This document shows positions 1 through 9,463 of a DNA stretch of 64,000 nucleotides, piece by piece. Source of the DNA: Halocatena salina (lineage in GTDB: Archaea > Halobacteriota > Halobacteria > Halobacteriales > Haloarculaceae); the NCBI RefSeq assembly GCF_023115355.1, contig NZ_CP096019.1:1674001-1738000 (forward strand). Direction: 5' to 3'. The notes below the pieces were generated by a model. The model was given only the letters and a program-made list of their open reading frames with translations. It searched no databases and was not told the DNA's origin. Each line of letters starts with the position of its first letter. Positions within the stretch are counted from its first letter, which is position 1. A program made the translations under genes and the position numbers.

Positions 1-756
1 CTCTGCGTCCATCGCGCGGTGAACCGCGCCGTAGCGCTGTTTCATGAACTTCTCGGTGTCGGCGACGGTGACCACGTTGTTCACCGGATCGGCGATGACA
101 ACCCGCTTGTCTGGGTGTTCCATCGCCAGCCCGAGTGGGTGGAACTTCCCTCCACCGACGTAGAGGATCTGATCCGCGTCGATGTCGGCGCTCGCGTAGT
201 TACAGCCAAGCACCTGTCCCTCGTGGGTGAGTCGTTCGTCACCACGCCGGGTGTGCACCGTGTAGCCGCGCTGTTCGAGCCACGATCGCATCTCCTCGAA
301 CCGGTTCATGTGTTGTGCGGTCGTGACCAGTCCTACTTCCTCCTCGGGTAGCTCACCGATCGCCTCTTCCATAATGGGCGCGACGTCGACGTTCGAGAAC
401 AACGGCACGTAGATGATCTTCTCCGATTCTTTCATCGGAGAGTGGCCGAAATGCACGAACACGTCCGTTCGACGCATGAGGTACGTATCTAGATCACACG
501 CCCCGTAACAGGGCTGCCCCGAGATCATCACGTGAACGTCGTCGCCCAGAAGTGAGCGTAAATCGTCGGCGACCGCCGGCCCCCGCCGTTTTAGCCCTTC
601 CGGAAATTGCAGCCCGACCGTCGATGCATCACGTTCGTTGACTGCCGAAACGATCCGATCCAGCTCGTAATCCCACTCGCGGTCGTGTTTGAGTGCCAAC
701 CCTGTTTTTCGGAGATCACCCTCGGAGGTCTCCGTTCCGGACGATCCGTGGCTCAT
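1..756 (-). CDS. dph2: Diphthamide biosynthesis enzyme Dph2 (3' end outside window)
   Basis: Reading the minus strand from the ATG at 756 gives 252 codons that run off the window edge, so the C-terminus is missing. Dph2 transfers the 3-amino-3-carboxypropyl group of SAM to a histidine of elongation factor 2, the first step of diphthamide synthesis, using an unusual [4Fe-4S] radical chemistry. Visible family marks are the N-terminal cluster motif QPCYGACD and a later GCNYAS segment; these carry the first two of the three cluster cysteines, and the third would lie beyond the edge. The downstream neighbour is the phosphotransferase-like gene on the same strand. The start was chosen because a Met-Ser-His start precedes a typical acidic N-terminus. 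Confidence 0.88.
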   Translation of the reverse strand, partial: MSHGSSGTETSEGDLRKTGLALKHDREWDYELDRIVSAVNERDASTVGLQFPEGLKRRGPAVADDLRSLLGDDVHVMISGQPCYGACDLDTYLMRRTDVFVHFGHSPMKESEKIIYVPLFSNVDVAPIMEEAIGELPEEEVGLVTTAQHMNRFEEMRSWLEQRGYTVHTRRGDERLTHEGQVLGCNYASADIDADQILYVGGGKFHPLGLAMEHPDKRVVIADPVNNVVTVADTEKFMKQRYGAVHRAMDAE

Positions 757-805
757 TATCCGTTCCAGTGGATCGGTGCGGATAACCCGTGTGGTTGCGA
801 CCGGG

Positions 806-3511
806 TCACTCGAGGATCTCGACGATCCCGTCTGTACCGTCGATGCGAACCCGCTGGCCGGTGTCGATCCGTCGGGTGGCATTGGGAACCGACACGACCG
901 CCGGAAGCCCGTATTCGCGAGCAACGAGCGCACCGTGGCTCATTCGTCCCCCTACCTCGACGACCATGCCGGCAGCGTTCAAAAACAGCGGCGTCCAGCC
1001 GGGATCGGCAGAGGGGGCGATAAGGATCTCTCCCGTTTCGATCGTCTCCTCCATCGGATCGTGAACCACGCGAGCGACTCCTTCTACGAAACCCGCCGAG
1101 ACGCCGGTGCCGACCAGCGCACCGTCGGGCACCTCCGTTCGATCGCTCTGTGCGCTCGGAGTGTCGCCATCGCTCGTCAGCACGGGCGGCGCGTCCATCT
1201 CTGCGTGGCGCTCGAACTCCGCTCGGCGGGCATCGATATCCACATCGATCGAGTCGCCGTTGAGCGCGGCGAACAGTTCATCTTTCTGAAGAAACCACAC
1301 GTCCGCAGCACGGTCTAACTGTCCGTCGGCGACGAGGGCCTCACCGGTGTCACGGAACACCTCGTGCCACGCGGCGAACATGCGAGCGACGCCGTGCTTC
1401 GGATACTCTCGAGTCCGGATGTAGCCTCGATACGTCCGGAGGAGTTGGTGGACGACGTGTTTCCGAACTGGACCGAACACGCCGTAGTTGGCGTGTGCTT
1501 CGAGCCGTCGTACTGCCGTGTGGGCCGCCCGTTCCATCTGATGAACGTGCTCGCGGTGGCTGCCCGGCTCGTTGTGTTCGAGGTTTGCACGAACCGCTGC
1601 AAGCAGCCCTGATGGGTCATCACGCCACCGTGGTCGACTGACATCCATCTCTCCGGTCGCCCGGTGACCGAACACGTCAAGATACTCATCCAGCGCGTCT
1701 ACGAACGCTTGGCCGCCCGCCCGCGACTCGATCTCATCGAGTGATTCGTCCGACTTGAGCGCCGCAGCGACATCCGGATGCTCGCGGGCCACGTCTGCGA
1801 GATCGCCCAATCCGAGATTGATGCGAGTCACGAGCTCTTCCGGGAATCCTCGTCCGACTGCGGTTACGTCGTCCGCAATGCTCGGCTCGTTGTCTGCCCA
1901 CCGCCGTAACCAGACGTCCACCGCAAACGCGGCGTACAACGGCCCGACTGACGGGAAGTCGGTGATCGACTCCCAGACGTTGAACGCAGCGTGGGCACGC
2001 CCTGCGGGTGTATCGGGATCACGCATTCGCGCGGCAATCTGCTCGCCCCACGCGTTCCATTTTTCCGCTTCCTCTTCAGGGGGAACCGGTGCCCCGATGA
2101 ACGCTCCAACGAAGCCGTCGATCATCATTCGAAGTAACGGGAATCCCGCTTTCGCACCCGTCAAGACCGCGCTCACGATCTGTGGTACTGATGCGAGTGC
2201 TGAGCGCACTGTCCGTCCGTCGCGGAACGCCCAGCCACGGCGAGCCAGCAGCTCATCGAGCGCAGCCCCCACCGAGCCGCTCACACTGCCCATTATCGTC
2301 GGAAGCCGTCGCCGGAGCGGACCGATGGTCAACGGTTTTGTGATGTCCACGTAGATGCGGCCGCCAGCCTCGGCTACCCATCGGGTTGTCGGACTGAGAC
2401 CGAACAGTGACATCGATTTCTGAGCGTACGCTTTCCAGAGATCACACACGAGCGGCGGCATCGCTTCGGCGAACGCCTGCCCGTGGCCCATGCTCATGTA
2501 GACGTGCAGTTGGTCGTCAGCAGGCTTCGGCTCGGGAACAGGAAACAGCGACGTGATCGGGCGGGACTGGACGATGGACACATCACCGTCTACGAGACAC
2601 CACTCGATGTCTTGTGGGCGATCGAACAGCTCTTCGATCTCCGTTCCCAACTCAGTGAGCGTGTGGATCTGTCGTTTCGTGAGCGCGCGGGCAGTGCGTT
2701 CTGCAGCGGGGCGGTCGGCCGTCTCGGTGCCGCCGTCCGGCTGTGATCGCGTCTCGCGTCGTTGCTCGTTGACTTCGTACGCCTGAATTTCACTGGTTCG
2801 TTTGTCGACGCGAACGGTATCCCCCGTCACATCCCCCGACACCAACCCCGTTCCGAGACCGAAGCTTGCTTCGATCGACGCGGTGTGCCGGTTACCCGTC
2901 GTTGGATCGGCGGTGAACAGGACACCCGACACGTCGGCGTCGATCAGCCGCTGGACGACGACCGAGATCGCGCTCTCCGTGTGAGAGACGTCGTTTCTAG
3001 CCCGGTAGGCGATCGCGCGATCGGTGAACAAACTCGCCATACAGTCACGCACACGATCGATGACCGCGTCGCTGGGAACGTTGAGATACGTTTCGTGCTG
3101 GCCTGCAAACGACGTCGTCGGACTGTCTTCGGCCGTTGCACTCGAACGGACGGCGTACCGGTTACCGCTCACGTCGGAAAGTGCGTCCGTGATCGCGTCT
3201 CGAACGGAGACCGGGAACCGCTGCTCGTGGAGTCGATCGCGGAGAGAAGCTCCCGCCACCTCGATCGCGTCGGTGTCCGTTGGATCGATCGCCGAAAGCT
3301 CTCGGATCATCGTTCGCGTTTCCTCGTCGAGCAACTCGCGGTAGGCGACGGTCGTCACACAGAAACCTTCTGGAACCGACAGCCCAGCGTCCACGAGGCG
3401 AGTCAACGCAGCGCCCTTTCCACCGAGGAGTGTCCGGTCGGACGTCCGGTCTTCGGCAGCCGACAACGAAACGATGTACGGCATCTCCGCGGGAGCCGCG
3501 CTCTCACTCAT
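806..3511 (-). CDS. PEP-synthase-like / rifampicin-phosphotransferase-like three-domain enzyme
   Basis: A 901-residue protein with an N-terminal PEP/pyruvate-binding (ATP-grasp) domain: GGKGAALTRLVDAGLSVPEG near residue 30, YAVRSSATAEDSPTTSFAGQ near 120 and WCLVDGDVSIVQSRPITSL near 310. A long central segment follows, then a C-terminal phosphohistidine swivel domain with GGRMSHGALVAREYGLPAVV. It ends right after the swivel domain and lacks the C-terminal TIM barrel of true PEP synthase. The order ATP-grasp, middle domain, swivel His and the length match rifampin phosphotransferases (about 870 residues), which phosphorylate a small molecule with ATP giving AMP and phosphate. The real substrate is unknown. 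Start 3511 (MSESAAP) is preferred over an upstream ATG at 3544 because of its acidic haloarchaeal N-terminus. Confidence 0.8.
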   Translation of the reverse strand: MSESAAPAEMPYIVSLSAAEDRTSDRTLLGGKGAALTRLVDAGLSVPEGFCVTTVAYRELLDEETRTMIRELSAIDPTDTDAIEVAGASLRDRLHEQRFPVSVRDAITDALSDVSGNRYAVRSSATAEDSPTTSFAGQHETYLNVPSDAVIDRVRDCMASLFTDRAIAYRARNDVSHTESAISVVVQRLIDADVSGVLFTADPTTGNRHTASIEASFGLGTGLVSGDVTGDTVRVDKRTSEIQAYEVNEQRRETRSQPDGGTETADRPAAERTARALTKRQIHTLTELGTEIEELFDRPQDIEWCLVDGDVSIVQSRPITSLFPVPEPKPADDQLHVYMSMGHGQAFAEAMPPLVCDLWKAYAQKSMSLFGLSPTTRWVAEAGGRIYVDITKPLTIGPLRRRLPTIMGSVSGSVGAALDELLARRGWAFRDGRTVRSALASVPQIVSAVLTGAKAGFPLLRMMIDGFVGAFIGAPVPPEEEAEKWNAWGEQIAARMRDPDTPAGRAHAAFNVWESITDFPSVGPLYAAFAVDVWLRRWADNEPSIADDVTAVGRGFPEELVTRINLGLGDLADVAREHPDVAAALKSDESLDEIESRAGGQAFVDALDEYLDVFGHRATGEMDVSRPRWRDDPSGLLAAVRANLEHNEPGSHREHVHQMERAAHTAVRRLEAHANYGVFGPVRKHVVHQLLRTYRGYIRTREYPKHGVARMFAAWHEVFRDTGEALVADGQLDRAADVWFLQKDELFAALNGDSIDVDIDARRAEFERHAEMDAPPVLTSDGDTPSAQSDRTEVPDGALVGTGVSAGFVEGVARVVHDPMEETIETGEILIAPSADPGWTPLFLNAAGMVVEVGGRMSHGALVAREYGLPAVVSVPNATRRIDTGQRVRIDGTDGIVEILE

Positions 3512-3712
3512 CGGACTCCACCCATGACGGTGTTTGACTGTCACCTCGATGGACGGACGTCGATCGGACTGCTATCGTGAGCATCGACATTACATGGTGG
3601 GTACGACGAACAAACAATTGAATATTGCGAACAAATAACACGAATGTCGGTTTCCATGAGTGTCGTCTGGTCTTGTCGGTCAGTATAAACCGCTCGATCA
3701 CCAATTGCGGGT

Positions 3713-4111
3713 ATGAGCACCGAGACGACAGCTGACGCCGAGATACCGCAGGCCACGGTAACTGAGTTGGCAAGCGACCTCGGAGAAGCGATCACGCAGC
3801 TTCCGACGTACCAGGAGTTCCTCGAGGCCAAAGAGCGCGTCGAAGAGAGCGAAGAGGCCCAACAGAAGGTCCAACGGTTCGAGCAGTTGCGCGAGGAGTT
3901 CATGCTCGCACGCCAGACCGGCAACGCCACCAACGAGGATCTCCGGGAGCTACAGGCCGCTCAGGAGGAACTCCACGACGTGCCGGTGATGAGCGAGTTT
4001 CTCGAACTGCAATCGGAGCTGGAACTCGAACTTCAGGAACTCAACGAGATGATTTCCGCGCCGCTGGCGGTCGATTTCGGTGAGAAAGCCGGCGGCTGTT
4101 GTCAGGACTGA
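3713..4111 (+). CDS. YlbF-family protein with C-terminal Cys-Cys tail
   Basis: A 132-residue, almost entirely helical and acidic protein. Residues 20-115 have the heptad-rich pattern of the YlbF/YmcA (Com_YlbF) family, with segments such as YQEFLEAKERVEESEEAQQK and VMSEFLELQSELELELQELN. In Bacillus, members of this family form a complex that affects RNase Y and Spo0A phosphorylation and can bind Fe-S clusters. What the haloarchaeal proteins do is unknown. The protein ends GGCCQD, so two adjacent cysteines form a possible metal or redox site. It is transcribed alone, facing the grpB-like gene; the two stop codons are separated by only a base or so. Confidence 0.75.
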   Translation: MSTETTADAEIPQATVTELASDLGEAITQLPTYQEFLEAKERVEESEEAQQKVQRFEQLREEFMLARQTGNATNEDLRELQAAQEELHDVPVMSEFLELQSELELELQELNEMISAPLAVDFGEKAGGCCQD

Positions 4112-4112
4112 C

Positions 4113-4676
4113 TCACACCGACGGCACGGCGAACGCGTACGTCTGACCGTCGTTCTGACGGGCGGTGTCGAGGACCTGTCCGATGAACCGCGTTTTGCCA
4201 CGGGAGTACGCCGTCAGATCCTCGTGTTGCTCCATGAGTTCTCGTTTTAACTGTTCGTACTCTTCGCGGAGTTCCGGATGTCTCCGGAGCACGTCGCGGG
4301 TCACGACGCTGATCTTCCAGCCGTCGTCCGACGCGCCGAACACGTGAGTATTGAACCGCTGGCCGTCGTGCCTTCGGAACAGGGGGTGCCACCCCTCCGT
4401 GTTCTCGACGCGGCTCCCGCCGAGTTCGCGTTCAAGCGTTCGGGAAACGCCGGCCACTGCCTCGTCGGCAACGACGATGTCGAGATCCACGATGTCCTTT
4501 GCTGGGAGGCGTGGGACCGCTGTCGAACCGACGTGTTCGATCCGTTCGAGCCGCGATCCAAGCGAGTTGGCTGATGCGACCGTTCGGATCCGCTCCCGCT
4601 CGGCTCGGTAGCGTTCACACCACGCCTCGTGTCTGGAGGGGACGAGTTCGATCGGATCGTCGTCCACGTTGACCAT
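4113..4676 (-). CDS. GrpB/UPF0157 family nucleotidyltransferase-like protein
   Basis: A 187-residue protein. The segment HVGSTAVPRLPAKDIVDLD (about residues 49-67) is the hallmark of the GrpB/UPF0157 branch of the nucleotidyltransferase fold: a GS motif followed by two carboxylates that would bind metal. A later RFNTHVFGASDDGWK stretch and a helical C-terminus with KRELMEQHEDLTAYSRGKTRF fit the family. Members are often fused to dephospho-CoA kinase or acetyltransferases, but no reaction is established for stand-alone copies. It converges with the YlbF-like gene. Confidence 0.85.
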   Translation of the reverse strand: MVNVDDDPIELVPSRHEAWCERYRAERERIRTVASANSLGSRLERIEHVGSTAVPRLPAKDIVDLDIVVADEAVAGVSRTLERELGGSRVENTEGWHPLFRRHDGQRFNTHVFGASDDGWKISVVTRDVLRRHPELREEYEQLKRELMEQHEDLTAYSRGKTRFIGQVLDTARQNDGQTYAFAVPSV

Positions 4677-4742
4677 TATCTCTCAAAGCGAGCCGAACGG
4701 TTCTGTCTTTTCGGTGAATGTCTAATGGTAGCACACGACAGA

Positions 4743-7421
4743 TCACGATTCTGCCCACTCTAGCATCCGTTCGTAGAACGGATCGCTCCGGAGGGCGTCC
4801 TCGTCACCAACGAGACAGAGCGCCTTTTTCGCCCGCGTGAGCGCCACGTTCACCCGCCTTCGGTCTTCGAAGATCGGACTGTCGAGCGTGTCGGTAGCGA
4901 CAAACGAGACGACGATCACCGCCCGCGCTGAGCCTTGGAACCGATCGACAGTGTCGACATCGATCTCTGAGGGCACACGCCGGGTGATCGCCGCCACTTG
5001 TGCGCGGAAGGGGGCGATGACGCCGATATCGTCCGCAGCCACACCAGCAGACCGGTAAGCGTCGACGATCTCGGCGACGCGGTCGGCCTCCTGTCGATTG
5101 ACGTTTCCCGTCATCGCGCCGTTGGGATCGACGAACGCCACCGCATCCTGTAGCGCGGATGGGAGCGCCTCGGAGGAAACGGCGGACAGCTCAGCGAGCT
5201 GTTGGCCTGCAACGGCTGGCGTCGCTGGCCGAAGCTGGCCGTCGTAAAACGTCTGTGAGGAGAAATACTGGATGCGCTGGGCCATCCGGTACTGCTTATC
5301 GAGCGTCACCGCCGCGTCGGGGTACTGTTCGATGAGCCGCTCGAACAACGAGGTACCTAGCTCCGAGTCGTCGTCTCTGACGACCGGCGGGAGCTGTTCG
5401 TGGTCGCCAACGAGCACGAACCGATCCGCGAGGTTGATGGCTGCTAGCGTGCCCGGTTCGGTGAGCTGGCCCGCCTCATCAACGATCGCCACGTCGAACT
5501 CACACTCTTTCAGTACCGACGATCCACACGTGGCCGCGGTTCCAGCCACGACAGGGGCGTTCCGGAGCGTCGCGGCCCGCTCCTCGGGCTCTCCCCGGTG
5601 TTCGAGCCGAGCGTCCTGCATCGAGTCGCTGACGCCGTGTTCGGTGCCGATCCGGACGAACTCCGAAAAGCCCTGTTCGCGGAGCTGTTCGAGCGCGTTG
5701 TCGACGGCTCGGTTCGTGAACGCCGACAGCAACACCCGTTCACCGCGTTCACAGAGTGCGCGCACCGCGCGCGCTAACGTGTAGGTCTTCCCCGTTCCGG
5801 GTGGGCCATGGATCAGCGCACAGTCGTTTGCGGTCACTGCAAGCTCGACGGCCCGGTTCTGGGCAGTGTTGTTATCGATGAACGTGGCGTTCGTCTCTCC
5901 GAAGGTGGGATCACGCCGACCGAACAGGATATCACGGCGGCGTTGTGAGCCTTTCAACACGGCGTCGTGCATCGCCGTCAACAGCCCGTTAATGCCGTAA
6001 TCGGAGGGGTACACGTCGAGACGACGGAGTTCGATCGGTTCGTCGGCGTGAACGATGATCTCAGTGGTCCCGTCCGCGTCGGTTTCGAGCCGGACGACCC
6101 GCCCAAGCTCGGTGTCTCCCCGCGTCGGATGGCCGTCGCTGGCGAGCACTGTATCTCCCTCGCGGATCTTCGACACAGCCGTGTCGTCGTTCTCCGCTCG
6201 GAGTTCCCACGTTCCATCGACGCGTTGGCTCCGTCCCTGCGGTTGGAGACCGAGGAGCGCCTTGTCGTCGGCCGCGCGTTCGGCCGCGGATTGGGTCCAC
6301 AGCTTCGCGTACTCGCGGTGAATCTCCCGGCGCTCGGTTTCGGTCGCGCGGTACATCCGATCGAAGTACTCGCGTTCTGCGGATGGGAGTGCCCCACCGA
6401 CCGAGCCCGCTTTCGACTCTTGATCGAGTCGTCCCGAGACGACCATACACGTGTCCTGTTCGAAACAGTACTCACAGATCGCGTTGCTCTCGTATCCTGT
6501 CGGCACCGAGATGTCGTACTCCATGGCAGCGAGTTCGTTTCGCGCGCGAACGACGAACTGCAACAGCCCCGGACCGATCGAGAACTCCTTGGCCGGAGAG
6601 AGATCCCCGGTTTCCTCGGTTCGATTGAGCACGGCGTTTTTCGTGTACAACAACGTTCCTGTTTCCGGCGTCTGTCCGTGTTCGCCGAGCAACAGCGCAT
6701 AACAGGTCGCCTGCACCTTGTCCTCGAATCGGGGTTCGGCGTCAGTGTTTTTGCCCGTCTTGAGTTCGACGGGGTCCCCCCGCCTGACGGCATCGGCCCG
6801 GCCTTTGATCCCGAACGTCTCGCTGATCAGCGTCAGCTCCGAGCGCCACTCGTCGTCTTCGGTGAGCGTTCCTTGTTGGAGCCATCTCTCGATGGCTCGT
6901 GCGTTGGACTGAACGTCCTCGGCGACCGCCGTCCGGTCCCGATCGAGCAGACCCAGCTTCAACCCGGCGTCTGCGACCCGTTCCTCGACCGATGTTTCGA
7001 GATCGCGTCCCCTGAGCAGATCGCCGAACACTTCGTGTACCAGCGATCCTTTCACTAACGGATAGGACAGCGACGCGCTTGTGAACTTGCTCAGATAATA
7101 CTGCCGGGAACACTGCACCCACTCACGGATATCGGTCACGTCGACCATGAATTCCGGCTCGACGACGACGTACGATTCCGCGGTGGTCGCATATCGGGCC
7201 TCGCCACGGAACTCCTCTCGGCTCGGCTCGGTCACGAGCAGCGTCATTCCCGTCACGAGCAGCTCGGCCGTTTCGGCCCACGATCCCCACAGGGACACGG
7301 TTACTGGCGGCTCCTCGCCTCGCCCCGGGCGCATCGTGATCTCCGCGACGTCCCGGGTGCCATCGCGCGTATTCACCGTTCTCGGCTCCTCGACAGCCAC
7401 GACAGGACCCCGAAGTTCCAC
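4743..7421 (-). CDS. Dna2-like protein: Cas4-type Fe-S nuclease fused to superfamily 1 helicase
   Basis: An 892-residue fusion. The first third is a RecB/Cas4-type nuclease: Cys104, D210, the E219-L-K221 motif, and Cys316, Cys319 and Cys325, the four cysteines spaced as in Fe-S-binding Cas4/Dna2 nucleases. The last 370 residues are an SF1 helicase: Walker A GPPGTGKT at 539-546, VDEAGQL near 647-653, VGDHEQLPPV near 671-680, then LDKQYRM, VDRFQGSARA and RRVNVALTRAKKA. By homology it cuts and unwinds 5' flaps or resected ends in replication and repair. It has its own promoter side at 7422-7560, and no cas genes are nearby, so a DNA-repair role is favoured over CRISPR adaptation. Confidence 0.9.
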   Translation of the reverse strand: MELRGPVVAVEEPRTVNTRDGTRDVAEITMRPGRGEEPPVTVSLWGSWAETAELLVTGMTLLVTEPSREEFRGEARYATTAESYVVVEPEFMVDVTDIREWVQCSRQYYLSKFTSASLSYPLVKGSLVHEVFGDLLRGRDLETSVEERVADAGLKLGLLDRDRTAVAEDVQSNARAIERWLQQGTLTEDDEWRSELTLISETFGIKGRADAVRRGDPVELKTGKNTDAEPRFEDKVQATCYALLLGEHGQTPETGTLLYTKNAVLNRTEETGDLSPAKEFSIGPGLLQFVVRARNELAAMEYDISVPTGYESNAICEYCFEQDTCMVVSGRLDQESKAGSVGGALPSAEREYFDRMYRATETERREIHREYAKLWTQSAAERAADDKALLGLQPQGRSQRVDGTWELRAENDDTAVSKIREGDTVLASDGHPTRGDTELGRVVRLETDADGTTEIIVHADEPIELRRLDVYPSDYGINGLLTAMHDAVLKGSQRRRDILFGRRDPTFGETNATFIDNNTAQNRAVELAVTANDCALIHGPPGTGKTYTLARAVRALCERGERVLLSAFTNRAVDNALEQLREQGFSEFVRIGTEHGVSDSMQDARLEHRGEPEERAATLRNAPVVAGTAATCGSSVLKECEFDVAIVDEAGQLTEPGTLAAINLADRFVLVGDHEQLPPVVRDDDSELGTSLFERLIEQYPDAAVTLDKQYRMAQRIQYFSSQTFYDGQLRPATPAVAGQQLAELSAVSSEALPSALQDAVAFVDPNGAMTGNVNRQEADRVAEIVDAYRSAGVAADDIGVIAPFRAQVAAITRRVPSEIDVDTVDRFQGSARAVIVVSFVATDTLDSPIFEDRRRVNVALTRAKKALCLVGDEDALRSDPFYERMLEWAES

Positions 7422-7844
7422 GTCCTACATGGAACGATCCCCGGAAATGAGGATGTCGGTCTCCACCCCAACGAGTGTCACTCCTGAGAACAACTCCGCC
7501 CGGACGACAGACCGTTATAATTTATATCAGAATATATACTAATAAGTGGGTTAGGGTGGAAACATAACTATTATGATGGACATAATCTATCATCGGATTA
7601 GTTCAGGCGAGATCACAATACCGGTGTCTGTGGCTCTAAAAAGAGTTCTAACCCGATTTACTCCTATTCACCACTGTTGCAACATCATGATTGTTTACGA
7701 GCTATGATCTTGATATGACATCACAAATCGAAGTGACAACAGACGAAAACATTTACTACAGCTCGAGTTCTTACGTTGAAACGAGCCCGTTCAGGGCACC
7801 CTTCACTTCGAAGCCGTCGGGTACTTTCACTCTCCAACAGAACC
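7422..7844. other. Intergenic region, AT-rich, shared upstream region
   Basis: This 423-bp gap separates the divergent dna2-like gene and the small membrane protein gene. It is distinctly AT-rich around 7515-7560 and 7620-7760 and contains several TATA-like stretches, for example near 7518-7540, that could serve either gene. An open frame starting at 7691 runs into the next gene out of frame and has no coding character. I see no RNA gene or long inverted repeat. Confidence 0.5.
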
Positions 7845-8156
7845 ATGTGGCAAGACATCGTCATCCTCGCCGGGAGTATCGTCGCGATCGCCAGTCTCAT
7901 ACCCACACTGATCGATGAGAACGCACTCGTCCCTCACACGACGAGCATTCCCACGTTGATCGTCCTTTCAGGACAAGGGGTTGCGTTTTACACGCTCGAT
8001 CTGGTGGGATCTGCGCTGGGCGCGGGAGCAGGAATCCTCATTTGGAGCCTCATCGCCTACTACAAGGCACCGGAAGACGCGATGTTGTCCTCGAATCGGC
8101 GTTCGCTTTCACACACGATCGATCGGTTCCGGGCGGTAGTCCCCGGTAAAAAGTAG
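7845..8156 (+). CDS. Small two-to-three-span membrane protein, conserved hypothetical
   Basis: The ATG at 7845 gives 103 residues. Residues 4-24 (IVILAGSIVAIASLIPTLI) and two further hydrophobic runs, about residues 35-50 and 58-78, suggest three membrane segments. A short basic cytoplasmic tail with SSNRRSLSHTIDRF follows. An upstream in-frame ATG at 7776 would add an arginine-rich stretch unlike haloarchaeal proteins, so the shorter form is preferred. Its stop abuts the stop of the convergent polymerase IV gene. I do not recognise a function. Confidence 0.65.
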   Translation: MWQDIVILAGSIVAIASLIPTLIDENALVPHTTSIPTLIVLSGQGVAFYTLDLVGSALGAGAGILIWSLIAYYKAPEDAMLSSNRRSLSHTIDRFRAVVPGKK

Positions 8157-9398
8157 TCAGACGAACTTGAACACCGACGTTTGCCGGCTGCGTTCGTTCT
8201 CGGTGGCTGTTCCACCGTCCGGCTGTACGGGGGTACCGTCGGTGTCGTTCGACTCGGTAGGTGATTGCTCCCAGTCATCGAGACTGGCTTGATCGGCGTC
8301 AACGAACGAGAGATTCGAGACGCGGACTCCGAGTTTCCGGACCGGTCGTTCTTCGAACTCCTCGATCAGATCGAGTACGATGCGTTCGACGAGCGCCGGA
8401 TCGTCGACCGGTCCGGACAAGCTGTGTGACCGTGTGTGCACGTCGAACGGTGGCGTCACGACTTTGATGCCGATCGTTTTGTACAGTACGTTGTGCTGTG
8501 TCGTGCGGGTCGTCACTTGTTTGATCAGCGTGAGGAGTCGGTCACGGATGCGATCGGGGTTCTCGGTCGGTTCGGTGAACGCCGACTCGTTCGAGAGGCT
8601 CTTTGGCTCTCCGACTGGCTCAACCTCGCGATCGTCGTGACCTCGCGCGTAGTCGTGGATGTCCCCACCGCGCGCACCGAATCGATCGACGAGGCGGTGC
8701 CGGTCGGTTTGGGCCAACGCTCCCGCCGTTTCGATCCCCATCGATCGCAACTCACGAGCAGTGACGGGACCGACGCCGTGCAGTCGCTTGACGTCGAGTG
8801 GCGCTAGAAACGGGCGGATTTCATCGGGTGTCACGACGACCAGTCCGTCGGGTTTGTCGTGGTCGCTCGCTATCTTCGCAGTGCTCATGTTCGGTGCGAC
8901 CCCGATGCTCGCCGGCACACCGACCTCCTCGTGGATCCGCGCTTTGAGGTTTCGAGCGAACACTGGTGCCCCGTCCCATCCTAACCGATCGCTCACGTCC
9001 ACGTACGCTTCGTCGATGCTGACTTCCCGAACGGTGTCGGCGACCTCGTGTAACACTGTCTTCACCTCCTCGCTCACCGACTCGTAGTAGGCCATATCTA
9101 CTGGGCGGTAGTGGCCGACCGCTCCATCCGGATCATCGGCGTCTACAGCGCGAGGTAGGTGGTTTAATGCTTGGGAGATGGCTTGTGCGCTCTCGACGCC
9201 GTGCTCGCGTGCCTCGTAGCTCGCCGTCGCCACCGCACCGTGGGCTTCGCCAGCTTCGTATCCCATCCCGACAACGACGGGTTCGTGTCGGAGGGACGGA
9301 TCACGACGGCGCTCACAGGAGGCATAAAAACAGTCCATATCGACGTGTAGAACGATCCGCTCTTCCGAGGGTACTCCCGGAAGGCCTCCATCGTTCAT
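8157..9398 (-). CDS. dinB: DNA polymerase IV (Y family, Dpo4/DinB type)
   Basis: A 413-residue Y-family polymerase for bypass of damaged template bases. The catalytic carboxylates are visible in VDMDCFYASCE (D20) and SIDEAYVDVS (D128, E129). The thumb helix-hairpin-helix GVGPVTARELRSMGI lies near residue 200, and the little-finger domain follows with SHSLSGPVDD. An acidic linker leads to a C-terminal RQTSVFKFV, which resembles a PCNA-interacting peptide (Q, hydrophobic at +3, Phe at +6). Transcribed alone; its 3' end meets the small membrane gene. Confidence 0.95.
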   Translation of the reverse strand: MNDGGLPGVPSEERIVLHVDMDCFYASCERRRDPSLRHEPVVVGMGYEAGEAHGAVATASYEAREHGVESAQAISQALNHLPRAVDADDPDGAVGHYRPVDMAYYESVSEEVKTVLHEVADTVREVSIDEAYVDVSDRLGWDGAPVFARNLKARIHEEVGVPASIGVAPNMSTAKIASDHDKPDGLVVVTPDEIRPFLAPLDVKRLHGVGPVTARELRSMGIETAGALAQTDRHRLVDRFGARGGDIHDYARGHDDREVEPVGEPKSLSNESAFTEPTENPDRIRDRLLTLIKQVTTRTTQHNVLYKTIGIKVVTPPFDVHTRSHSLSGPVDDPALVERIVLDLIEEFEERPVRKLGVRVSNLSFVDADQASLDDWEQSPTESNDTDGTPVQPDGGTATENERSRQTSVFKFV

Positions 9399-9463
9399 AC
9401 GTCCCTCTACACACGGGGGTGATTTGTAGCTGTTCGTGGCGGCGATCGGTCACGCGCTCGCGC

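Noticed and set aside
2762-3580. Plus-strand ORF of 272 codons over the phosphotransferase-like gene
   Set aside because: It is antisense to a protein with clear domain motifs and has arginine-rich non-haloarchaeal composition.
7691-7918. Short plus-strand ORF before the small membrane gene
   Set aside because: It overlaps the better gene at 7845 in another frame and has Ser/Thr/Tyr-rich, non-acidic composition unlike proteins here.
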